Origin: Actinomyces viscosus
GTDB lineage: Bacteria > Actinomycetota > Actinomycetes > Actinomycetales > Actinomycetaceae
Direction of reading: 5' to 3'
Assembly: GCF_900637975.1 (NCBI RefSeq)
Contig: NZ_LR134477.1
Coordinates: 1,736,001-1,800,000, forward strand
Length of the DNA: 64,000 bases
The stretch's first letter is position 1, and each line of letters begins with the position of its first letter. A program made the position numbers and the translations under genes. Shown one piece after another: positions 48,302-57,010 of the stretch. Below the pieces are notes generated by a model. The model was not told where the DNA came from, ran no database searches, and worked only from the letters and a program-made list of their open reading frames with translations.

Positions 48302-49545
48302 GCGCCGCGCACCACCGTCCGCAGATGTCGCGCCACGGCCTCGCCGGTGGCTCGCAGGGAGCGGTGGTCGCGCACCCAGGCGTGCAGCCGGCGGGCCCGG
48401 GAGGCGCCCCGGTCAGCGACCTGGTCGGCGACCTGGTCGGCCTCGTCGAGCGCCTGGCTCATGGCCCGGGCGACGTCGTCCTCGGTGTAGTCGGCCACCC
48501 ACCCCAGCTCGTGGGTGGTGACGTCGTCGACGACGGGCCCCACCCCGGCGTAGACCACCGGCACCCCGCAGGCCAGGGCGGCCAGCACCTTGGTGGGGTA
48601 GGCGAAGTCATAGCCCTGCCCCGGGCGGATGGACACGAGGCTCGCGGCGGCGCCCCGCTGCCAGCGGGCGGCGTCGGAGGCATCCATGAGGCCGTGCATG
48701 ACGACGGCCGGCGCGCCGTCGGGACCGGGTTCCAGCGTCGAGGCGACCTGGGCGATCTTCTCCCAGTCCGAGCCCTGCCCGATGTAGAGGATCTGCGCGG
48801 TGGGGTGGGTGCGCCGCACCTGCCCCAGCGCGGAGGCGAAGATGTCCGCTCCCTGCCATTCCGACGCCGTGCCGGCGTAGATGAGGTAAGGGCCGGTGAT
48901 CCCCAGCTCGGCGCGCTCCTCGTCGGAGGGCAGCTCGCCGGCGGGCTCGAAGACGTCGGTGTCGATGCCGTTGGGAACGACCACCACGTTGCGGGCGCCC
49001 AGGGCGCGGGCGCGCTCGGCCACCTCCTCGTTGATCGCGATGACGCACCTGGCGCCCCGCATCGCGTAGGACTCGGCGGTGCGCACCACACGCACCACCG
49101 CCTCCGGTGCGCCGGTGGAGGCGGCGGCGTCGGACCACACGTCGGGGGCGTACCAGACGTAGGGCAGACGGCGCAGCGCACAGATGGTTCGCGCCACGAC
49201 ACCGGTCGTGGGCGGCGGCTCGACCAGGACAACATCCGGCCGGGAGGCCAGCCCCAGGCGCAGGGCCAGGGGCACATCGAAGGAGAGGTAGGGCAGGTAG
49301 CCGCGCAGGTAGCCGCTGGCGTCCCGCAGGGCGGGCCAGCGCGAGACGCGCACGCCCTGCGGGTCATCGACCTGCGGGGCCGGTTTCCCGTCGCGCCCGG
49401 GCACGGTCGTGGTCAGGGCCCGCACCGGTACGCCGTGGCGGGCCAGGGCGCGCTCGACGCCGTCGAGCCGGAAGGAGGCGGCGGCGGCCTCGGGCAGGTG
49501 GATACGGGTGGCCAGCAGCGCCCCACCTCGTGGGAACCGGGTCAT
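48298..49545 (-). CDS. Family 4 glycosyltransferase
   Basis: This GT-B protein of about 415 residues has an N-terminal domain with LLATRIHLPEAAAASFRL, VVLVEPPPTTGVVARTI and YAPDVWSDAA, and a C-terminal donor domain with YLIYAGTASEWQGADIFASA and DFAYPTKVLAALACGVPVVY. The layout resembles WbuB/FucNAc-type GT4 transferases. The ATG at 49545 overlaps the previous stop (ATGA) and has AGAGGAAG before it; the open frame continues 147 codons upstream but only as antiphase reading of that gene. A small 12-bp duplication gives DQVADQVAD near residue 380. Confidence 0.87.
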   Translation of the reverse strand: MTRFPRGGALLATRIHLPEAAAASFRLDGVERALARHGVPVRALTTTVPGRDGKPAPQVDDPQGVRVSRWPALRDASGYLRGYLPYLSFDVPLALRLGLASRPDVVLVEPPPTTGVVARTICALRRLPYVWYAPDVWSDAAASTGAPEAVVRVVRTAESYAMRGARCVIAINEEVAERARALGARNVVVVPNGIDTDVFEPAGELPSDEERAELGITGPYLIYAGTASEWQGADIFASALGQVRRTHPTAQILYIGQGSDWEKIAQVASTLEPGPDGAPAVVMHGLMDASDAARWQRGAAASLVSIRPGQGYDFAYPTKVLAALACGVPVVYAGVGPVVDDVTTHELGWVADYTEDDVARAMSQALDEADQVADQVADRGASRARRLHAWVRDHRSLRATGEAVARHLRTVVRGA

Positions 49546-50672
49546 GACTTCCTCTCTGTCTCGCCCAGGACCTGGGCCACGGTGCGGGCCCGGGCCTGCC
49601 AGGTCTGACCGGGCAGGACCGCGCGCATGCGGCGGCGCACGGCCTCGATCTCCTCGGGAGCCCCGCGCAGGCGGCTCAGCAGGCGGCTCAGCGCGTCGGC
49701 GTCGTAGTCCAGGACCCAGCCGATCCCCATCTCCTGGACGAGGCGACCGGTCTGGGTCCCGCGCACGGCGATGACGGGCAGCTCGTGGGCCAGGTACTCG
49801 TAGAGCTTGTAGGGGACCGCGAAGTCCCAGTAGGGATTGGGCTCGGTGAACAGGACCCCGAGGTCGGCCCGCCGGTAGAGGGGCAGCAGCTCGGCCCCGG
49901 AGAGGTGGACGACCTCCGCTCGGCCGGCCGGCAGGAGCGGGGCGTAGTGGTCGCGGCTGGCCTCCCAGGTCTCCTGGCGCACGCACAGGGTGATGCTGGT
50001 TCCGGGCGTGGAGGTCACGGCCCGAAGGCAGGCGTCGAGCCGGTAGTTGTCCTGAAGGACGCCGACGAAGAGCAGCTCGAGGTCCCCACCACCGCGACCG
50101 TCCCCGTCATGGGCGCCGCTGGACTCGACATCGGGCGCCCCCGGCGGCAGAGCGCTCATGCGGGCCGGGTCCACGTACGGGACGTGGCGGGCCATGGCCT
50201 GGCTGGGCAGGAAGAGGTGGAGGCCCACCTTGTCGAAGGCCATGAGCTCGCTGCGGTAGGCGGCCTGGAGACCGGCCTCCAGGAGCGGGTTGATGCCCTC
50301 GCGGAAGCGGGGGAAGCGCCAGTAGACGTCCCGGTAGAAGACGCCGACGGGCACTCCGGAGCGCTGGCAGTGACGGAAGAAGGCGGCGTCGAGCACGGGG
50401 TGGACCGGGAGGTGACGCGGCTCGGTCAGCGCGTTGGGGATGGTCGCGTTCTCACTGTAGACGAGCTCGATCCTGTCTCCGGCGGCGATCGCCTCCCTCA
50501 CCCGAGCCATCGCCCGCCGCCGCTGTGCGGCGTAGCCGGTGACCTCCATGACCCGGTAACCGAGGTCGGCGAAGGCCTGACGCATTGCCACAGGACGCAG
50601 CATGGAGGCGGCCACCCGGTCCGGCTGAAGCGGAAAAGGAGCGTGGAAGACCATGAGCCTGTCTGCGCTCAT
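49542..50672 (-). CDS. Family 4-type glycosyltransferase
   Basis: This 376-residue protein opens LMVFHAPFPLQPDRVAASML, carries FYRDVYWRFP and, in the donor half, LLFVGVLQDNYRLDACLRAV and AVPYKLYEYLAHELPVIAV. The sequence is distant from ordinary GT4s but keeps the GT-B donor-site pattern. The ATG at 50672 has a near-ideal GGAGGTGA ribosome site; the frame extends 57 codons further without support. It is first in a chain of coupled genes through the DUF6541 protein, so it likely uses the same polymer. The 272 bases upstream form the divergent promoter region. Confidence 0.82.
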   Translation of the reverse strand: MSADRLMVFHAPFPLQPDRVAASMLRPVAMRQAFADLGYRVMEVTGYAAQRRRAMARVREAIAAGDRIELVYSENATIPNALTEPRHLPVHPVLDAAFFRHCQRSGVPVGVFYRDVYWRFPRFREGINPLLEAGLQAAYRSELMAFDKVGLHLFLPSQAMARHVPYVDPARMSALPPGAPDVESSGAHDGDGRGGGDLELLFVGVLQDNYRLDACLRAVTSTPGTSITLCVRQETWEASRDHYAPLLPAGRAEVVHLSGAELLPLYRRADLGVLFTEPNPYWDFAVPYKLYEYLAHELPVIAVRGTQTGRLVQEMGIGWVLDYDADALSRLLSRLRGAPEEIEAVRRRMRAVLPGQTWQARARTVAQVLGETERKS

Positions 50673-50676
50673 GACA

Positions 50677-50684
50677 TCACCTCC
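50677..50684 (-). promoter_or_regulatory. Strong ribosome binding site deciding the GT4 start
   Basis: GGAGGTGA (minus strand), almost the full anti-16S complement, lies four bases before the ATG at 50672. It is the best Shine-Dalgarno in the window and rules out the 57-codon longer frame. Confidence 0.85.
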
Positions 50685-50956
50685 GTCTTGTGCATGGACC
50701 CTGAGACGGCCCGCAGTGGGCAGGACCTCCGAGCCACGGGATGCTGAGCGATTATCTCGCGCCCCATGGACACCAGTGGACGCTCCTCTATTGTCGGGCA
50801 ACGTCGGAGGCCAATGGACTCCGGCGGGCGTCATCCGCGTCACGTGTCATGACTGTGACACACTGACCGCCGGCAGGCGGCGCCGACGCACCGCGACGCC
50901 GAGACCGCATCGGCCTCACGGACCGGTCGAAGGATTTCAAAGGATTGAGGACAACG

Positions 50957-52666
50957 GTGAGCGTTATCGAGGTCGAGCTTCGGCTGACGAACCCGCAGTG
51001 GCAGCAGACCGCTCCGTCGGATGGCACCACCGGATCCCTGTGGGTGCGTTGCGACATATTCTGCCCCGATCCGACCGATCCGGAGGTCCTCGTCTCCCAC
51101 CCGGGGCGCCTGACCGCCATCCGGGTCAACGACGATGAGGTGGTCCTCGCCCAGGACCGGCTGCGCTCCTGGCCCCTGTTCTGGGCCCTTGAGGACGGGG
51201 CCGACGGCGGCCGACGGCTCATCGTCAGTGACGACGCCACCGCGATGCGCGGCGCCCTGAGCGACCCCCGCCTGGATCCGCGGGCGCGCCGTGAGCTCCT
51301 GGACGCGGGGTTCGTCTCCGGCACCGACACGCTGCTGGTCGGCGTTCACCAGACCGAGCAGGGCGCGATCGTTCGCATCGACCGCGCCACCGGCCGGGCC
51401 CGCACGGCCAGCTACGCCCTGGCGCGGTTCTCCGAGGAGTCCGACATGGTCGTCGACCCCGAGGAGTTCTCCGACCTGCTCCTGACGGCGCTCGACGCCG
51501 GCATGGGCCGGGTCCTGGAGGAGCTGGCGGCCCGCCCGGGCTCGCCGCGGCTCGTGCTGCCCCTGTCGGGCGGACTGGACTCGCGGCTGCTGGTGGCGTG
51601 GCTGACGCTTCACGGCGCCCTGGACAGGGCGGTGGCCTTCACCTACGGGCGCCCCGGAAGCCGGGAGGTCGAGGTCTCGCGGAAGGTGGCCGAGGCGGTG
51701 GGGCTGGAGTGGCACGCCGTCGACTACGTTCCCTCCGACCTGCGCGAGGCCTGGCAGACGCAGGAGGCGGCCGACTTCCTGGAGTACAGCTACGCCCTGG
51801 GGGCCCTGCCCCACGTGCAGGACTGGTACGCCCTGCGCAGCCTCATGGCCAGCGGTGCGGTGCGTCCGGGCGACGTCGTCCTTCCGGGGCACACGATCGT
51901 GGGCAACATGCACGACGAGCACCTGCTGGAGGAGCCCGGCGTCACGCGCGGCCAGGTGGCCAAGGCGATCATCGTCCACCACCAGGAGCTCCAGGGGGAC
52001 CAGCGACGTGCCTATGCCGACCCCTACCGGGCGGCGAAGGTCCGGGACTTTCTGGCTCTGTGGCCCTTCACCGGCAGCCCGCGCGACGTGCAGAGCATTC
52101 TGGAGTCCTACAACGTCCGCGAGCGCCAGACCAAGTACATCAACAACTCCATGCGCGCCTACGAGCACCTGGGGCTGGAGTGGGCGCTGCCCATGCTGGA
52201 CGTGGAGTTCTGGAACGCCTGGCACCGCGGCGCCGTGGAGCTGACGGCCACGCGGGACTTCTACGCGGTCCTCATCGCGCGCCTGTGGGCCCGGGCGACC
52301 GCCCTGGCAGACGGCGCCGGGGCGGAGGCCATCGAGCCCACCGAGGACGCCGACCTGCCCTACTTCGCCGCCACCGAGGTCAGCGAGGAGACGCGCTCGC
52401 GGCTCAAGTCCGCGCTGTCGCGCCTTCACCTGCTGGGTCTGGCTGAGCGGACCTTCTCAGCGTGGGCGACACTGCACTCGACCATGTCCTTCGAGGCATT
52501 CATCACCGACACCTCCCTGCCGTCGGCGGCCGTCCAGCTCATGGGCGGGCGCAAGCTCCTGGGCTTCTGGACGCGCGCCTTCCTCAACGACACCTGGTGC
52601 CGACGGTGCCGGCTGTTCACCGACCTGCCCGTCGCCACTCCCGCCGAGCTGGAGGCGCAGCAGTGA
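50957..52666 (+). CDS. Asparagine synthase-like amidotransferase domain protein
   Basis: This protein of about 569 residues has an N-terminal part resembling the glutaminase fold but without the N-terminal catalytic Cys (it begins VSVIEVELRL), and a synthetase part with the PP-loop LVLPLSGGLDSRLLVAW (about residue 200) and YGRPGSREVEVSRKVAE. This is an ATP-dependent amide-forming domain, as in asparagine synthetase. In polysaccharide clusters such proteins are suspected of converting uronic acids to uronamides. The GTG at 50957 with GAGGA upstream is preferred. Its 3' end overlaps the convergent GT4 gene by 50 bases. Confidence 0.82.
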   Translation: MSVIEVELRLTNPQWQQTAPSDGTTGSLWVRCDIFCPDPTDPEVLVSHPGRLTAIRVNDDEVVLAQDRLRSWPLFWALEDGADGGRRLIVSDDATAMRGALSDPRLDPRARRELLDAGFVSGTDTLLVGVHQTEQGAIVRIDRATGRARTASYALARFSEESDMVVDPEEFSDLLLTALDAGMGRVLEELAARPGSPRLVLPLSGGLDSRLLVAWLTLHGALDRAVAFTYGRPGSREVEVSRKVAEAVGLEWHAVDYVPSDLREAWQTQEAADFLEYSYALGALPHVQDWYALRSLMASGAVRPGDVVLPGHTIVGNMHDEHLLEEPGVTRGQVAKAIIVHHQELQGDQRRAYADPYRAAKVRDFLALWPFTGSPRDVQSILESYNVRERQTKYINNSMRAYEHLGLEWALPMLDVEFWNAWHRGAVELTATRDFYAVLIARLWARATALADGAGAEAIEPTEDADLPYFAATEVSEETRSRLKSALSRLHLLGLAERTFSAWATLHSTMSFEAFITDTSLPSAAVQLMGGRKLLGFWTRAFLNDTWCRRCRLFTDLPVATPAELEAQQ

Positions 52667-53813
52667 AGGCGCTGGCGACCTCCTCGTGGAGCCGGCGGTA
52701 GGCACCGCCCACCTGGGCCGAGGAGAACCTGTCCCCGATGGTGGCGGCGATGGACGCCGCGCCGCGGGGGGCGAGGCGCTCGACGGTCTCGACGACGGCG
52801 TCGGCCCACTGCCCGCTGTCGGCCCCCAGGGGCAGGACCGTGCCGTTGGCCTGCGTGACGTACTCGGTCTGACCTCCGGCGTCGGAGACGACGACGGGCC
52901 GCCCGCTCGTGATGGCCTCGGCCGCTGAGACGAAGAAGTTGTCCCCACGGGTGGGGCCGATGAAGACGTCGGCGCGGGCGAGCTCGGCGCGCACGCCCGC
53001 CGAGTCGAGGTTGCCGGTCAGACGGGTGCGTTCGGCCAGGGAGGGGTCGGCGGCCAGGCGCTCCTCGATGTCGGCCCGCAGCGGCCCCTCCCCCACGAAG
53101 GTCATCGTGGCCGGGCGGCCTCGCGCGGTCAGCTCGGCGAGGACGTCGAGGCAGGCCATGGGGTCCTTGCGCTCCACGAGCCCGCCCACTGTGACCATGC
53201 TGATGCCGTCGGTGCTCCCGACGCCGTCGGGGCTGTCACCACCGGGAAGCTCGGCCACCGTGTCCTGGGGCTCGACGATGCAGGGGACGACCGCGGTGGG
53301 CAGGCCGCGCCGCAGGGCGCGGATCGGGGCGGCCAGGTACTCGCAGACGGCGGTCACCAGGTCGGGGCGGGCCAGACCGTGCCCGACGACGGGGATCGCG
53401 GCGCGCAGGGCGGGGCCGAGCGTGTCGGGGTTGGTCAGGCCGGACCAGTGCTCGGTGTGCACCCAGGGAAGGGTGAGGGCCCGGGCGTGGTCCAGGGCGG
53501 TGAGCGGGAGAAGGGAGCTCATCGCCATGGAGTGCAGGACGTCAGTGCCCTCGAGCGCCGGACGCAGCCGGCCGGCGGCCCGGGCAACGGACAGGGGGCT
53601 GGAGGGCTTCATGGGGATGGACAGGACGCGCATGCCCTCCAGGGTGCGGTGACGGGCGCCGTCGTCCTGGTGGGGTGGGACCAGGTGGATGATGCGCACA
53701 TCCTGCCCGGCGTCGCGGATCGCCGCGCTGTCGCGCAGGACGAAGGAGCCCGAACTGGGGGCCCGGTCGGTGGGGAGCCAGGTGGTGACGACGGTGACGC
53801 GCATGCCTCCCAT
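52617..53813 (-). CDS. Family 4 glycosyltransferase
   Basis: This GT-B protein of about 398 residues has VTVVTTWLPTDRAPSSGSFVLRD at the start, VHTEHWSGL, VAVCEYL-like helices, MVTVGGLVERKDPMACLDVL and the donor-site run FFVSAAEAITSGRPVVVSDAGG. The pattern is a standard GT4. The ATG at 53813 has AGG nine bases away; an ATG at 53804 is also possible. The last 17 codons overlap the 3' end of the asparagine-synthase-like gene on the opposite strand. It is divergent from the epimerase gene at 54.1 kb. Confidence 0.86.
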   Translation of the reverse strand: MGGMRVTVVTTWLPTDRAPSSGSFVLRDSAAIRDAGQDVRIIHLVPPHQDDGARHRTLEGMRVLSIPMKPSSPLSVARAAGRLRPALEGTDVLHSMAMSSLLPLTALDHARALTLPWVHTEHWSGLTNPDTLGPALRAAIPVVGHGLARPDLVTAVCEYLAAPIRALRRGLPTAVVPCIVEPQDTVAELPGGDSPDGVGSTDGISMVTVGGLVERKDPMACLDVLAELTARGRPATMTFVGEGPLRADIEERLAADPSLAERTRLTGNLDSAGVRAELARADVFIGPTRGDNFFVSAAEAITSGRPVVVSDAGGQTEYVTQANGTVLPLGADSGQWADAVVETVERLAPRGAASIAATIGDRFSSAQVGGAYRRLHEEVASAFTAAPPARREWRRAGR

Positions 53814-53923
53814 GCTAGGGCCTATCGCTCGGCAGGAGTGTGGCCGTGTGAGGGCCTGGCTCGGTGCACGCGTTCGAGCTACGTGATGGTCGCTGGAATC
53901 CCGTGAGGTCAGGTGGCACGGAT

Positions 53924-54007
53924 CCACCTGGGGTGGACACCCTGGCCGCCGACGGCGCCTGCGGCCGGTCGTGTCGCGCCGGGCTTGATCGGCGCCACCT
54001 CAGGTGG
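53924..54007. promoter_or_regulatory. Two matching CCACCT-GGTGG palindromes, candidate operators
   Basis: CCACCTGGGGTGG (53924-53936) and CCACCTCAGGTGG (53995-54007) share 11 of 13 bases, are palindromic, and lie 71 bp apart in the divergent region between the GT4 gene and the epimerase gene. A further AGGTGG half-site is at 53911-53916. They could bind one dimeric regulator cooperatively. No promoter boxes were assigned, and nothing else is seen in 53814-54107. Confidence 0.4.
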
Positions 54008-54107
54008 CCGGATGTGAGCGCTGGTTGCGCAGCCCATACGGCACACCAGCGCCCCGCCGCCGATCCGAACTTGGGTGGGCGGCCGCTGCGGCCCGTAGGA
54101 TCGGCCC

Positions 54108-55190
54108 ATGCGCGTTGTCTCCGTCGTCGGGGCCCGGCCCCAGTTCGTCAAGCTCGCCCCGGTGGCCCACGCCATGGCCGCGGCCGGGGTGGAGCACGTC
54201 ATCGTCCACACCGGGCAGCACTACGACCCCATGCTCTCCGACGTCTTCTTCACCGACCTGGGTATTCCGGCGCCCGACGTGCACCTGGGGGTGGGCTCGG
54301 GCGGGCACGGGGCCCAGACCGGGGCGATGCTCGCTGCGCTCGACGAGACCCTGCCGTCCCTGTCTGCGGACTGGGTCCTGGTCTACGGGGACACGAACTC
54401 GACGCTGGCCGCGGCTCTGGCGGCCGTCAAGCTGCACATTCCGGTGGCCCACCTGGAGGCGGGGCTGCGCTCCTTCAACCGGGCCATGCCTGAGGAGATC
54501 AACCGAGTCCTGACCGACCACGCGGCCGACCTGCTCCTGACGCCCACCGCGGTGGGGGCCGAGCACCTGGCCGACGAGGGGCTGGCGGGCAGCACCGTCG
54601 TCGTCGGCGACGTCATGACCGATGTGCTGCTCCAGGTGCGCGATCGGGTCTCGGGCTCTCCCAGCCCGGTCATGGAGGAGCTCTCCCTGGCCGAGGGCGC
54701 GTACTCCCTGGCCACTATTCACCGCGCCGAGAACACCGACGACGCCGAGCGCCTGGGGGCCGTCCTGGACTCCCTGGCCCGGGTGGACCATCCCGTCGTC
54801 ATCCTGGCCCACCCGCGCCTGGTGGCCAAGTGCGCCGAGCACGGCCTGCCCCTGGAGAACCGGGGGTCGTTGCTGGTTCACCCGCCGTTGGCCTACCCCG
54901 ACCTCATCGCCTCGGCGCTTCACGCCCGCGGTGTCATCACCGACTCCGGCGGGCTGCAGAAGGAGGCCTTCCTCCTGCGGGTCCCGTGCACCACGGTGCG
55001 CCCTCAGACCGAGTGGGTGGAGACGGTGGAGCTGGGCTGGAACCGGCTGGTCGAGCCCGGGGACGAGCTGGTGGAGGCCGCCTCAAGGCCGCGCCCGGCC
55101 GAGCCCCGGGAGGCCGACGCCCACCCCTACGGCGACGGTCACGCCGCCGACCGCGTCGTCCAGGAACTCACCGCCCACCTGCCCGGCTGA
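54108..55190 (+). CDS. wecB: Non-hydrolysing UDP-HexNAc 2-epimerase, WbpI-type
   Basis: This 360-residue epimerase has VVGARPQFVKLAPVAHAM, HTGQHYDPMLSDVFF, YGDTNSTLAAALAAVKLHIPVAHLEAGLRSF and ATIHRAENTDD. At about residue 290 the conserved loop reads VPCTTVRPQTEWVETVELGW. WecB enzymes usually have a TERPE loop here, whereas the TEWVE form is that of WbpI, which turns UDP-GlcNAc3NAcA into UDP-ManNAc3NAcA. The nearby WbpD/E/B-like genes agree. AGGA upstream supports the ATG. It forms its own plus-strand unit. Confidence 0.9.
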   Translation: MRVVSVVGARPQFVKLAPVAHAMAAAGVEHVIVHTGQHYDPMLSDVFFTDLGIPAPDVHLGVGSGGHGAQTGAMLAALDETLPSLSADWVLVYGDTNSTLAAALAAVKLHIPVAHLEAGLRSFNRAMPEEINRVLTDHAADLLLTPTAVGAEHLADEGLAGSTVVVGDVMTDVLLQVRDRVSGSPSPVMEELSLAEGAYSLATIHRAENTDDAERLGAVLDSLARVDHPVVILAHPRLVAKCAEHGLPLENRGSLLVHPPLAYPDLIASALHARGVITDSGGLQKEAFLLRVPCTTVRPQTEWVETVELGWNRLVEPGDELVEAASRPRPAEPREADAHPYGDGHAADRVVQELTAHLPG

Positions 55191-55224
55191 CCTTCCGGAG
55201 CCAACGGCACATGGCAGGCACTCT

Positions 55225-55348
55225 CCCGGCACACCAGAGCCGGGCGGCCGGACCTGAGCTTACTTCTGCGCGCCTCGAGAACTGCGATTCGTCTCGAGGG
55301 CATACTTCCCTTGTCGGCAACTGCTAGCCGACATCAGTTGTCGACAAC
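55225..55348. terminator. Cluster of inverted repeats between convergent genes
   Basis: Four short inverted repeats follow the epimerase gene: CCCGGC/GCCGGG (55225-55230, 55239-55244), CCTCGAGA/TCTCGAGG (55273-55280, 55292-55299), TGTCGGC/GCCGACA (55312-55318, 55327-55333) and the palindrome GTTGTCGACAAC (55337-55348). The first may terminate the epimerase transcript. The later ones lie at the edge of an AT-rich gene and could be insertion scars or regulator sites. Confidence 0.4.
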
Positions 55349-55379
55349 AAAGCGCAGTCCTCGCGAGAAAAGTACGTTC

Positions 55380-56990
55380 TCACTCCCCCTCCCCCTGCTT
55401 TCCGGCGCCAGAGCCAGACTCCGGCACCGTAGGCAAGGTCACCTTCACCACCTCAGACAAATACTTCCTCAGATTCGTCGACTCAACCTGCCCATCGTCG
55501 CGACCACGATTCACAACGCACTCTTTGGGTACTACTAAATTCGCCACTGCAGCCAGCTCATCAACAACCGGTAGATTTACGTCAGAATATGAACCGACTT
55601 GATTCCTCGTTGCTTGCAGCGCCTGATCCACCCAGACCCCCATAACACAGCGCAATCCAATCACAACTTCCAAGCGCTCCCAGAACCTAGAAGGACACCG
55701 TCTCCGGCGCTCCGATTTTATCGTAAACGCAAGAATCGCCCTAACACACCACCACAAAAACAAGACAACTACTACATTCTTAAAAAGAAAACCGGGCATG
55801 ACATACCACTGAAACCACCAGATCAACGCCGAAATAAGTGCAATATATACAACCTCAACAACTACAGCAACGTCACTCTTTCCTGCCGAAATAATCCGAC
55901 ACCTTACCCCAAGCATCCACACCAGCATTGCTTCAGGCAGCAGACACACAAGAATCATATATAGAAGTACTTTGAGATTTACCCCCGCACCCGCAAACCC
56001 GGACTCAACGAACGCCACCAATACAAGAACAACGAACACCGTCGCAGTTCCCCACACCCCCGAAAATCTCACCACATAATGCCACTTCCACTTAATATCC
56101 TCCACGCAGAGCGCCCTCAGCACCCTCCAACTAATAGTTGATCTCACTCGACCACCATTGCTATTGTTAAATGTACTGTCAAAGAAATTGAAGTATCTCC
56201 ACTCTCCGAGATTTGCCAGACTCACAAGAGCCTCTACGTACCCCTTAATGGTTCCGATCTCACTTTTCGGAACGAATGCAGGTAAAGTTGCGACAACAAC
56301 ATACATAACAGAAAGGAATATCAGAAATACCCTACTGACTCCTGGCCATCCAGCATATCCAGCCAGCAACCCATAACTCACGACAACAGCACCATAAAGA
56401 CTAGAAAGAACCACCAGCAAACCAAAGGCCCAACTCTCCCGAGCAGAGTCTTCAAGTATTTTCTGGAGCCACGCACGATGAAGACTGGGGTCCGTCGGCA
56501 AGTCCCTAGACCGCCAGCTCATCCCCCTCAAAGTAAGGGCAATCGCCGCAATACCGGCCAATATGGCAAGAGACCCCCCGACACCTTGATTATATGCGGC
56601 CTCATCAACACCCTCAAACAAACTGGAAACAACATTTTCATAAGGGACATTCAACCAAAACTTCAAAATTACACCAGTGACGACCAGGAACAACGCACTA
56701 CACATCACCACACCGAAAACAGCCCCAAAAATACCCGGATTCGACGAGCGCACCCTCTCCTGACTTCGATAAGTACGACTGCCGGCCATAACCTCCACCC
56801 CCTTTTTACCCTCGGCGCCATCACTGACTCGCGAATCCTGACGACGACGCCCACTTCGCTTTTTTTCCTGAGACTTCTTACGTCTACTCTTCCCCATGGG
56901 TCCAGCATATCTACCGCGCAGTACGAACCGCCAGGTTTCGACGAGCAGAAGCATCGCCCTTAAATCAACAGGCATCACCTGCTGATTCAA
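55380..56990 (-). CDS. AT-rich orphan multi-pass membrane protein
   Basis: I do not recognise this protein of up to 536 residues. It has a basic, Lys/Arg/Ser-rich N-terminal region (residues 32-80, KSRRKKSQEKKRSGRRRQ) and then about nine hydrophobic segments with aromatic-rich helices (ALIWWFQWYVMPGFLFKNV). A polar C-terminal domain follows. Several starts are possible (frame opens at 56990; ATG near 56897); none has a strong ribosome site. GC content is visibly lower than in any neighbour and codon use is different, so the gene is probably a recent acquisition. It lies 20 bases after a GT4 gene but need not share its role. Confidence 0.65.
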   Translation of the reverse strand: MNQQVMPVDLRAMLLLVETWRFVLRGRYAGPMGKSRRKKSQEKKRSGRRRQDSRVSDGAEGKKGVEVMAGSRTYRSQERVRSSNPGIFGAVFGVVMCSALFLVVTGVILKFWLNVPYENVVSSLFEGVDEAAYNQGVGGSLAILAGIAAIALTLRGMSWRSRDLPTDPSLHRAWLQKILEDSARESWAFGLLVVLSSLYGAVVVSYGLLAGYAGWPGVSRVFLIFLSVMYVVVATLPAFVPKSEIGTIKGYVEALVSLANLGEWRYFNFFDSTFNNSNGGRVRSTISWRVLRALCVEDIKWKWHYVVRFSGVWGTATVFVVLVLVAFVESGFAGAGVNLKVLLYMILVCLLPEAMLVWMLGVRCRIISAGKSDVAVVVEVVYIALISALIWWFQWYVMPGFLFKNVVVVLFLWWCVRAILAFTIKSERRRRCPSRFWERLEVVIGLRCVMGVWVDQALQATRNQVGSYSDVNLPVVDELAAVANLVVPKECVVNRGRDDGQVESTNLRKYLSEVVKVTLPTVPESGSGAGKQGEGE

Positions 56991-57010
56991 CTATTGAAAT
57001 CGCCCTGAAT

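Noticed and set aside
45773..48490. A 905-codon open frame on the plus strand
   Set aside because: It is the mirror of the sugar dehydrogenase and DUF6541 genes, with no recognisable domain and strongly biased composition.
55599..56963. Short plus-strand open frames in the AT-rich region
   Set aside because: They lie antisense to the long orphan membrane gene, lack ribosome sites and have atypical Asn/Thr/His-rich composition; the minus-strand frame has clear membrane helices.
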